12,573 nucleotides of DNA from an uncultured Bacilli bacterium (GTDB taxonomy: Bacteria > Bacillota_I > Bacilli_A > RF39 > UBA660), in the NCBI GenBank assembly GCA_947624695.1, contig CANQLN010000021.1, forward strand, positions 1 through 12,573. The letters are read 5' to 3'. A program made the position numbers and the translations under genes. The notes beneath the pieces are model-generated. The model was not told the origin of the DNA. It did no database searches and was given only the letters and a program-made list of their open reading frames with translations. This document shows, piece by piece, positions 7,393 to 12,573 of the stretch (its first letter is position 1; each line of letters begins with the position of its first letter).

Positions 7393-8224
7393 TTACTGCA
7401 TCCTCTAATAACTCAGGATTATCTAAAATATATTGCATTAATTTAATTGACTTAATAAAATAGAAACCATCCGCTATTCTTTCATCAATCGTCACTCCAA
7501 ATTCACAATAATATTTCTTTTTTCCATTAACTTTTTCTTCTCTAATTTCCCCAATAGTTATTATTCCAGAACAAGAACCGAAATCTGTAACATTATGATA
7601 GATCCCTCCGGTTTTAAAAGTTCCTAAATTAGAGACAATCATACTACTATAATAAAGATTATCTTTCACTAAAAATTGTGGTAATATTCCCCATTTATCA
7701 AATAATTTAAAGATAGCCACTACGGGAACTCTTAAAATATTCGGAAGTTTACTTAATATTAAAATAGCTTTATTAGCTCCTTCTCCTGTATCTTTATTAT
7801 GACGAACATTATCAACTTTTTCTTTAATTTTTTTACTAATAGTAAAGAGATTATCATTACCCATAATAGGCATAATAACCATGATCTCTTCAGACTTATC
7901 ATCAAAATCAACTTTCATCACAAATGATAAAGATACATCATTATGTTCATAGACATGCCGATTACTGATAAACCGATTAAGTAAAGGCCGATTATATAAA
8001 ATTTTCCCAAAAAGAGTGGAAAATGCGTGAAAATAAGTAATCGCATCATCTTTTTCTTGAACTTTATGCATATAGTTAACTAAAGATGTTAAATCCATCT
8101 TTTGATTAATATGTAATTCTCCTAAAGAACGTTTGGGCTTTAAATCAATAAGTATTTGACTCATTGCTGGAACATCGTGGCATCTTCTTCCATCTCGTCT
8201 ATCTCCCCATTTTCTTTTTGCCAT
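7370..8224 (-). CDS. E2/CAT-fold acyltransferase-like protein lacking the catalytic His
   Basis: 284 aa, similar to the catalytic domain of 2-oxoacid dehydrogenase E2 and chloramphenicol acetyltransferase. Residues 77-102 (NRPLLNRFI...SLSFV) and 192-204 (YSSMIVSNLGTFK) match the fold. At the C-terminus the family signature HRxxDG reads DERIADG (247-253), so the catalytic His is Glu248. There is no lipoyl or E1/E3-binding domain, so it is not part of a dehydrogenase complex. I recall DERIADGFYF as typical of a family of stand-alone 'E2-like' proteins in gut Firmicutes, so the change is a family trait, not damage. Coupling to the PlsC-type gene suggests a role in lipid or envelope acylation (inference). 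AGGAGG at 8234-8239 supports the start. First gene of the operon. Confidence 0.8.
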   Translation of the reverse strand: MAKRKWGDRRDGRRCHDVPAMSQILIDLKPKRSLGELHINQKMDLTSLVNYMHKVQEKDDAITYFHAFSTLFGKILYNRPLLNRFISNRHVYEHNDVSLSFVMKVDFDDKSEEIMVIMPIMGNDNLFTISKKIKEKVDNVRHNKDTGEGANKAILILSKLPNILRVPVVAIFKLFDKWGILPQFLVKDNLYYSSMIVSNLGTFKTGGIYHNVTDFGSCSGIITIGEIREEKVNGKKKYYCEFGVTIDERIADGFYFIKSIKLMQYILDNPELLEDAVNEKVQIK

Positions 8225-8253
8225 AATTTATAGCCTCCTTTATTAATTTTTTA

Positions 8254-8281
8254 TTGAATTTTTCCATTTATATGATATAAT
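8254..8281 (+). promoter_or_regulatory. Promoter of tRNA-Gly
   Basis: TTGAAT (8254-8259), 16-bp spacer, then TATAAT (8276-8281) preceded by TGA (8273-8275), an extended -10. The tRNA begins 9 bp after the -10. It lies just upstream of, and diverges from, the E2-like gene. Confidence 0.75.
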
Positions 8282-8290
8282 TAATTACAT

Positions 8291-8364
8291 GCAGGTGTAG
8301 TTTAATGGTAGAACTATAGCCTTCCAAGCTATTAACGTGGGTTCGATTCCCATCACCTGCTCCA
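8291..8364 (+). tRNA. tRNA-Gly(TCC)
   Basis: 74 nt with encoded CCA. The acceptor stem GCAGGTG (8291-8297) pairs with CACCTGC (8354-8360), followed by T and CCA (8362-8364). Anticodon stem ATAGC/GCTAT (8316-8320, 8328-8332) encloses CTTCCAA with anticodon TCC at 8323-8325. The T loop GGTTCGATTCC is canonical. It reads GGA and GGG codons and probably wobbles to others. Single gene with its own promoter and terminator. Confidence 0.97.
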
Positions 8365-8378
8365 TTATTTTGAAATAT

Positions 8379-8399
8379 CAGTCTTAGGACTGTTTTTTT
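8379..8399 (+). terminator. Terminator of tRNA-Gly
   Basis: CAGTC-TTAG-GACTG (8379-8392) is followed directly by TTTTTTT, a compact intrinsic terminator 15 bp after the tRNA. Confidence 0.85.
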
Positions 8400-8445
8400 A
8401 TGCCTTAAATTCCGTTAATAATTAGAAGGTTTAATTCCTTACTAA

Positions 8446-8550
8446 GTTAATAGTTTTTCCAATAACTATTATCACACTTTATATTGTAAACGATTAAGAA
8501 AAGAAATTCAATTAAGTAAGTGTAATGAATGTAAATATACAAAATATTAA
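8446..8550 (+). pseudogene. Relic of a cysteine-rich reading frame
   Basis: An open stretch without a start codon, bounded by TAA at 8443-8445 and 8548-8550. Its middle part (YCKRLRKEIQLSKCNECKY) has three Cys in a C-x14-C-x2-C arrangement and looks like coding sequence. It is reminiscent of short zinc-ribbon starts in phage-encoded proteins, but I cannot name a family. It lies in decayed DNA between the tRNA and the IS605-like relic. It may be a chance frame. Confidence 0.25.
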
Positions 8551-8640
8551 ATATTAAAACTATCAACGTTTAAAAATTCTTATACATGTTTAGCAATATG
8601 AACATATAATGATAAAGGTTACAATTTAACAAAAAATTTA

Positions 8641-8770
8641 ACCCATAGCATAAACTATGGGCTTTTTAGAATAATTCAGCAGTCTCCCAGTTTCTACATG
8701 TATTCTTTCAGCTATAAGCTTACTCTGACCTTATAAAATAAGGCGTTAGTGCAAGAAGAATATTTACACC
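8641..8770 (-). ncRNA. Candidate omega-RNA/right end of an IS200/IS605-TnpB-type element
   Basis: Read on the minus strand, the segment has stable short hairpins: CCTTAT-TTT-ATAAGG (8743-8729), AGCT-TAT-AGCT (8720-8710) and the terminal CCCATAG-N6-CTATGGG (8661-8642). Between them are GAATACATGTAG and CTGGGAGACTGCTGAATT. This order, with a terminal hairpin after AAAAAGCCC, is how I remember right ends of TnpB elements in Clostridia and Bacilli. In those elements the region encodes the guide RNA of the TnpB nuclease. No tnpB or tnpA remains, so this would be a solo end. Recognition is from memory of such ends, not from a search. Confidence 0.4.
8642..8661. repeat. Perfect 7-bp inverted repeat (terminal hairpin)
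   Basis: CCCATAG (8642-8648), loop CATAAA, CTATGGG (8655-8661). GCTTTTTAG follows on the plus strand, so besides being a candidate transposon-end hairpin it could act as an intrinsic terminator. Confidence 0.7.
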
Positions 8771-8859
8771 CTTAAATTATTCGGGATTTCTCCCTCAACA
8801 TACTTATACCATTTTTTAAGTAAAAAATCAAATGCTTGATATATGTTGGGTATTTCAAG
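8764..8859 (-). pseudogene. C-terminal fragment of an unidentified protein beside the IS605-like end
   Basis: 31 codons plus TAA (8766-8764), open back to a stop at 8862-8860 with no start codon. The residues (LEIPNIYQAFDFLL..., then KKWYKYVEGEIPNNLRV) look like real protein, rich in aromatic and charged residues. The stop lies just before the structured segment, where the end of tnpB or of a cargo gene would be expected. I do not recognise it as a standard TnpB C-terminus. Confidence 0.35.
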
Positions 8860-8925
8860 TTAATAATTATGATATAGATTAATTTATTTTTACATAAAAT
8901 AAAATTATTGCCTCACAATATTAAT

Positions 8926-10246
8926 ATGAAAAATAATTTAAAAAAATATAATACCAAAAGAAATTTTAATAAAACTAAAGAACCCAAAGGAAAACTATCT
9001 GAAAAGCTGGGCTGTTCCCAAAGGACCATCATATAACCCCAAAGATAAAAGACTCGCCATTATGGTAGAAGATCATCCACTTAGCTATCGTCATTTTGAA
9101 GGCTGCATTCCTAAAGGGGAATATGGGGGAGGTACGGTCATGGTTTGGGATGAAGGTACATGGGAACCAATCACCGATATTCCTCTAAATTTTAAAACAA
9201 AGATGTTTAAATTTACTTTAAAGGGTTCAAGACTTAAAGGAAAATGGACTTTAGTAAAACTAGATGATGGTGATAACTGGTTACTGATAAAAGAAAAAGA
9301 CGAATTTTGGGAATTTAAAGATATAAAAAGACTAAAAACTAGCGCTAAAACAGGAAGAACAATGGAAGAAATAGCCGAGAGAAAAAAGAAAACCTCTACT
9401 TCTTTAAAAAAAGGCATTGTAGATAGCATCGAAATTACTAATCCTGATAAAATAATATTTAAAAAAGAAAAGATAACAAAATTAGATATTGCTCTTTATT
9501 ACCATAAAGTTGCCGAAAGAATGCTACCTTTTTTAGAGAAAAGAATTATCAGTACCATCAGGTGCCCGGATGGCAATCTAAAAGAAATATTTTTTAAAAA
9601 ACATTTAGAAAACCAAAATAAAGGTTTAGGAAAAATTATGTTAGAAAATGATTCTAATAATAAAGAAGATTATTACTATATTAAAAATATAGAAGGGTTA
9701 ATTAGCGAAGTCCAAATGAATAGTTATGAATTTCACATTTGGGGAAGTACTATAAAACATTTAGAAAAACCGGATATTATGGTTTTTGACTTAGATCCTG
9801 ATGAAAAATTAAATATTCAAAAACTAAGAGAAGGAGTCAAAGACTTAAAAAGTATTTTAGATAATTTAAATTTAAAATCTTATCTTAAAACCAGCGGAGG
9901 CAAAGGATATCATATTTTAGTACCGATAAATAATAAAATGAATTGGGAAGAATTTAGAGAAACAGCCAAAAATATTGCCCTTTTAATGGAAAAAACTTGG
10001 CCAGATAAATATACGAGTAATATTCGGAAAAATAAACGAAAAGGCAAAATATTTATTGATTGGGTAAGAAATACCCGTTCTTCTACAAGTGTTGCTCCCT
10101 ACTCTCTTAGACTAAGAGAAGGATGTCCTATCTCTATGCCAATAAAATGGAGTGAACTTGATAAAGTTAAACCTAATGAAATAACTATCAAAGAGGCAAT
10201 TAAAAGATTAAAAAGAAAAAATCCTTGGGAGGATTTCTTCAATTAA
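8926..10246 (+). pseudogene. ligD: DNA ligase D (PE-polymerase form) with internal frameshifting deletion
   Basis: The family repairs double-strand breaks with Ku: a 3'-phosphoesterase trims ends and an AEP polymerase fills them. Codons from ATG 8926 give the usual PE start (KKYNTKRNFNKTKEPKGK), then run out of frame to TAA at 9034-9036. The +1 frame resumes at about 8990 with ENYLKSWAVPKG and continues to 10246. The ~30 residues that normally lie between (QKHxA..LHYDFRLE) are absent, so PE catalytic His, Asp and Arg residues are lost. VEDHP and the GEYGGGTV motif remain. The polymerase domain is intact: counting from ATG 9062, FDLDP (242-246), SGGKGYH (278-284), D333 and SVAPYSLR. There is no ligase domain and no Ku in the window. 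Neither ATG 8926 nor ATG 9062 has a ribosome site. A polymerase-only product from 9062 cannot be excluded. Confidence 0.85.
10210..10236 (-). terminator. Terminator of the sigma/anti-sigma operon, inside ligD 3' end
   Basis: On the minus strand AAATCC (10236-10231) pairs with GGATTT (10224-10219) over a 6-nt loop, and the T-rich run TTTCTTTTT follows. It lies 18 bp past the anti-sigma stop and within the last codons of ligD on the other strand. Confidence 0.65.
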
Positions 10247-10253
10247 TCTTTTT

Positions 10254-11150
10254 TTATTTTCTAGAACAAGTTCCATCATTATTTACAAAATATTTTTCAA
10301 TATTTTCTAAAACTTTATGAATATTAGTAAAATAGGTAGCCTCATCAGTTGTTTCATAAGATAGATCAGCACTATAATTAAGTTTTTGGGGAATAGTAGT
10401 ATCTCCACTACTTTCAATAATTTGGCCATTTTGATCATAATAAGTTACGGTATAATTATAATTTTGATCATTTAAGGTACAACTTAAAGTTGTAGTTTTT
10501 ATTTCGTTATTAAAAAGATAAATAGAATTTTCAATAATATTTTCTAATTCGTTTAAAGAAGCATTTTTTATATCTTCAAAATCTGTTTCTGTATAATAAA
10601 CACGCATTTTTTTAGTCGTATCGATATTTACATAATCTAAATCGGGAGCTATACTTCCAAGACCTTTACTTAAGTAACTATGGGGAGTAGCTGTAAAAGT
10701 TAAAAAGATTATATTAACCTCTTCGTTATTTTCAAAAATAGTTGTCCTCATCATCTTCGCTCTATCATAGTAAGGAGACACAATTTGAAAATTCCACCTA
10801 TTTTTAGAATCTGGCTCGTGAAAATAAACATACATTTTCTCATTATAAGGCAAAGTAAATTCATAACTATTATAAAAACGAGTCAAACATAATAAAAGTA
10901 CAAACATAAAACTAACTATTATTAGAACTATTCGACATATTTTTAAATCTAATTTATTTTTAAAACTTTCTAAAATTTTTAAATCTTTTTTACTTTCCTT
11001 TTTAATACTTATTTTTAAATTTTCTAATTCTTTTTGACATTCATCACATTTTTTTAAATGGTTTAAAACCAATTCTTTGCTTTCTTTAGAACAAACCCCA
11101 TCTAAATATAATGGTAATAAATCTTTTATAATATTACATTCTTTTTTCAT
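10254..11150 (-). CDS. Transmembrane anti-sigma factor with zinc-finger (ZAS) domain
   Basis: 298 aa. The N-terminal zf-HC2 domain (C5, H31, C35, C38; LLPLYLDGVCSKES...HLKKCDEC) binds and holds an ECF sigma factor. One membrane helix follows (about 73-91), then a ~200-residue extracytoplasmic part. The outer part has beta-strand-like segments, no recognised enzyme motif, and Cys near its middle and end. Its start overlaps the sigma gene by 17 bp, the classic arrangement of an ECF sigma factor and its cognate anti-sigma. Family knowledge predicts that an envelope signal releases the sigma factor, often by proteolysis; no protease gene is nearby. The gene ends 7 bp from ligD, tail to tail. The outer domain is the unrecognised part and probably the sensor. 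Confidence 0.88.
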   Translation of the reverse strand: MKKECNIIKDLLPLYLDGVCSKESKELVLNHLKKCDECQKELENLKISIKKESKKDLKILESFKNKLDLKICRIVLIIVSFMFVLLLCLTRFYNSYEFTLPYNEKMYVYFHEPDSKNRWNFQIVSPYYDRAKMMRTTIFENNEEVNIIFLTFTATPHSYLSKGLGSIAPDLDYVNIDTTKKMRVYYTETDFEDIKNASLNELENIIENSIYLFNNEIKTTTLSCTLNDQNYNYTVTYYDQNGQIIESSGDTTIPQKLNYSADLSYETTDEATYFTNIHKVLENIEKYFVNNDGTCSRK

Positions 11151-11619
11151 CTAATTCCTCCTTTATTTTTAGTTTTGAACGATAGTAAGTAACTCGAGCC
11201 CAACTCTCGGTTTTAGAAAAAATATTACCTATTTGTTTAAAGGATAATTCTCCGTAAATTCGCAATATAAATACTTCTTTATATTGTTCTTCTAAGTTAT
11301 GAACTATTTTTAGTAGTTCTTCACTTTTTTCATTGTTAATAAGTTGATTAATTATATCACTTTCTTTAACATACTCATCTTTTAATGTTACATATCTTTT
11401 GTTCTTTTGGTATGTACTATAATAAATATTTTTAGCAATAGTACAAAGCCAAGTAAGCATTTTATAATCCGGATTATATTTTTTAATATTTACTAAAGCT
11501 TTATAAAATGTTTCTTGGGTTATTTCTTCAGCAAGATGATTATCTTTAGTGATAGTTAATAAATATTTATAAACGCTTTTATAATATTCAACATATATTT
11601 GCTCGAAATCACTATCCAT
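11134..11619 (-). CDS. ECF-type RNA polymerase sigma factor
   Basis: 161 aa, sigma-70 group IV with only regions 2 and 4. Region 2 spans about 10-75 (YKYLLTITKDNHLAEEITQETFYKAL, then MLTWLCTIAKNIYYSTYQKNKR) and contacts the -10 element and core polymerase. Region 4 spans about 109-156 (YKEVFILRIYGELSFKQIGNIFSKTESWARVTYYRSKLKIKEEL) and carries the helix-turn-helix for the -35 element. Start ATG 11619 follows GAGG nine bases upstream. First gene of an operon with its anti-sigma factor. A promoter of ECF geometry lies just upstream, so autoregulation is likely. The target regulon is not visible; whether the envelope genes in this window belong to it is open. Confidence 0.93.
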   Translation of the reverse strand: MDSDFEQIYVEYYKSVYKYLLTITKDNHLAEEITQETFYKALVNIKKYNPDYKMLTWLCTIAKNIYYSTYQKNKRYVTLKDEYVKESDIINQLINNEKSEELLKIVHNLEEQYKEVFILRIYGELSFKQIGNIFSKTESWARVTYYRSKLKIKEELDEKRM

Positions 11620-11640
11620 TTAAAATTACCTCGTTCATAT

Positions 11641-11670
11641 ATTATACAATTTAAAATTCGTTTTGTTACA
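11641..11670 (-). promoter_or_regulatory. Candidate ECF autoregulatory promoter, with overlapping sigma-A-like -10
   Basis: On the minus strand TGTAAC (11670-11665), 16 bp, then TGTA (11648-11645). This is close to the TGAAAC-N16-CGTA pattern of Bacillus extracytoplasmic sigma factors. TATAAT (11646-11641) overlaps it, so basal transcription by the main sigma factor is also possible. Confidence 0.5.
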
Positions 11671-11699
11671 AAAATTATCTTTTTAAAAATTTTTTCACT

Positions 11700-11724
11700 T
11701 AAAAATACACCATTAAATGGTGTA
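11700..11724 (-). terminator. Hairpin terminator downstream of the 211-aa gene
   Basis: TACACCATT (11706-11714) and AATGGTGTA (11716-11724) form a perfect 9-bp stem around one base; in practice the inner A-T pairs open to a loop. The minus strand continues with TTTTT (11705-11701). It separates this gene from the sigma operon. Confidence 0.6.
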
Positions 11725-11753
11725 AAATTCAGAATAAATATTTAGAGGTGTAT

Positions 11754-11829
11754 TAGGATATTAGTCCTATAATCTCTTTTTAAATCAATAAATTTTAATC
11801 AAGTCTATTTAACTTCATCATATGATGAA
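11754..11829. repeat. Two further inverted repeats in the 226-bp gap
   Basis: TAGGA-TATTAG-TCCTA lies at 11754-11769, with AGAG and CTCT flanks that could extend it. TTCATCAT-ATGATGAA, a perfect 16-bp palindrome, lies at 11814-11829. The second has no loop, which fits a protein-binding site better than an RNA hairpin, though TTTTTTT follows it on the plus strand. No gene was found between 11620 and 11845. Confidence 0.45.
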
Positions 11830-11845
11830 ATTTTTTTAATTATAT

Positions 11846-12481
11846 TTAAAATATAGGAGGGTTCATTTTATCAGCATTTTTCTTTCCTCTATAAAGTTTT
11901 AAAGAATTCTCCTCTAATCTTTGACCTAATCGTCTATTAAATTCAGCTACTTTTTCAGGATCCGCTAAAAAGCTTTGGGATAAATCACACTCAGGTCTAA
12001 TACTAGTTATTATTTTTTTCATCATTTTATCTCGTTCATCAAGATTATCTTTTAAATTAATAGATTCTTCCATATCTAAATCCATTATCATAATGCCATA
12101 ACCAATCAAAGCACAAATTTTTTCTAAATAAGCATATTGCATTTTGTACATTCCAAGCTTATAAGAACCTTTAGGAAGGTTTATTTTTTTAACAATAAAA
12201 GTTCTTGTCTCATTATTAACATTACTTAAAACATAGACTGATTCTTGTCTAACATCTTTTAAGACTTTTTCAATGCTATCCTTTATTGCTTCGCCTTTTA
12301 AAGCCGTATCTTCATCGCTTCTCATAAAACTTGATAATATATCTCTAACAGTTTCTTTTTTATATGCTTCATCATTACCTTGATTCTCCAATTCCACATA
12401 TTTATGAAATTCTTCTTTAGGGTAAAACAAATCTTTACCACCATCTAAACTTCTTTCATCTTCCTTACTAATTGATTCCAT
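11846..12481 (-). CDS. Hypothetical protein, 211 aa
   Basis: Unrecognised. Start ATG 12481 is chosen over an in-frame TTG at 12493 because GGAGGT (12491-12486) sits just before the ATG and contains that TTG's second codon. The protein has no signal peptide or clear membrane helix and is charged: an acidic, probably helical N-terminal half (EDERS, KEEFHKYVELENQ, DSIEKVLKDVRQE), a central stretch with RTFIVKKINLPKGSYKLG that may be beta, and a helical part YAYLEKICALIGYGIMIMDLDMEESINL. The tail has DPEKVAEFNRRLGQRLEENS. It is likely cytoplasmic. It has its own promoter and terminator, so its position upstream of the sigma factor says little about function. Confidence 0.75.
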   Translation of the reverse strand: MESISKEDERSLDGGKDLFYPKEEFHKYVELENQGNDEAYKKETVRDILSSFMRSDEDTALKGEAIKDSIEKVLKDVRQESVYVLSNVNNETRTFIVKKINLPKGSYKLGMYKMQYAYLEKICALIGYGIMIMDLDMEESINLKDNLDERDKMMKKIITSIRPECDLSQSFLADPEKVAEFNRRLGQRLEENSLKLYRGKKNADKMNPPIF

Positions 12482-12497
12482 AAGTACCTCCAAAATT

Positions 12498-12506
12498 ATT
12501 GTACCA
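12498..12506 (-). promoter_or_regulatory. Extended -10 of the 211-aa gene
   Basis: On the minus strand TGG-TACAAT gives a TGn extended -10 shortly before the GGAGGT ribosome site. No good -35 is seen. The predicted leader is very short, as for trpS. Confidence 0.5.
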
Positions 12507-12573
12507 AATTTCTAACGAAAAGTCTTTAGTTTTAAATAAAAATTAAAAAAACTTGAAAAATAAAAAGTGTTAG

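Larger units (their letters stand above)
8400..8925. other. Gene-free interval of decayed DNA
   Basis: This 526-bp stretch between the tRNA-Gly terminator and the broken ligD has no intact gene. It holds the cysteine-rich relic (8446-8550), an unassigned AT-rich segment (8551-8640) and the structured IS605-like segment with its reading-frame fragment (8641-8859). AT-rich DNA without recognisable signals fills 8860-8925. The AT-rich parts carry no convincing promoter or ribosome site, which includes the region just before ligD. Confidence 0.6.

Noticed and set aside
8926..9061. Programmed +1 frameshift in ligD
   Set aside because: A frameshift would join the frames but cannot supply the missing ~30 residues with the catalytic core; deletion explains both facts.
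9091..9429. Minus-strand open frame inside ligD
   Set aside because: Antisense to the conserved PE-domain remainder; Ser/Phe-rich composition typical of a shadow frame.
1..12573. UGA read as tryptophan (Mycoplasma-type code)
   Set aside because: Conserved Trp positions such as KSWAVPKG and VMVWD use TGG, and every gene reads well under the standard code.
1..12573. CRISPR array or long tandem repeats
   Set aside because: No regularly spaced direct repeats were seen; the only repeats are hairpins and the pair of duplicated control regions.

Overview
The window is a chromosomal stretch of an AT-rich, low-GC Gram-positive bacterium. Gene content (compact MurE with a meso-DAP-type DNPR motif, a short TrpRS, extended -10 promoters, strong GGAGG ribosome sites, TAA at every intact gene end) and the style of the surface proteins suggest an uncultured gut Bacilli/Mollicutes-like lineage (RF39-type or Erysipelotrichia-like). 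This is inference from protein style. UGG codes Trp, and nothing requires a recoded UGA.

Region 1 (1-4190) is an accessory envelope locus. On the minus strand, a 229-aa membrane-anchored protein and a 763-aa protein with two copies of a DUF6273-like domain form an operon (3644-651) that ends in a strong hairpin at 567-603. A second paralogue of the 229-aa protein starts at 370 and runs off the left edge. Both paralogues are preceded by the same duplicated control region. At the intact copy this region is shared with a divergent Xre-type regulator (3879-4133), which is a good candidate for controlling the cluster.

Region 2 (4224-8399) is housekeeping: trpS and murE diverge from a 99-bp promoter region. 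murE converges on a two-gene operon (E2/CAT-fold acyltransferase-like protein plus PlsC-type lysophospholipid acyltransferase), and the two share a bidirectional terminator. A tRNA-Gly(TCC) with its own promoter and terminator follows.

Region 3 (8400-10246) is decaying DNA. It holds a relic cysteine-rich reading frame, a structured minus-strand segment that looks like the right end (omega-RNA region) of an IS200/IS605-TnpB element, and a broken DNA ligase D gene (3'-phosphoesterase plus AEP polymerase). A short out-of-frame deletion has removed the catalytic core of the phosphoesterase domain while the polymerase domain stays open.

Region 4 (10210-12573) is an ECF sigma factor/anti-sigma factor operon. 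It has a plausible autoregulatory promoter, and its terminator is embedded in the 3' end of ligD. Upstream lies an unrecognised 211-aa cytoplasmic protein with its own promoter and terminator.

No Ku gene, ligase domain, CRISPR array or complete mobile element is present. The strongest leads are the duplicated surface-protein/regulator locus, the LigD deletion and the IS605-like relic beside it.
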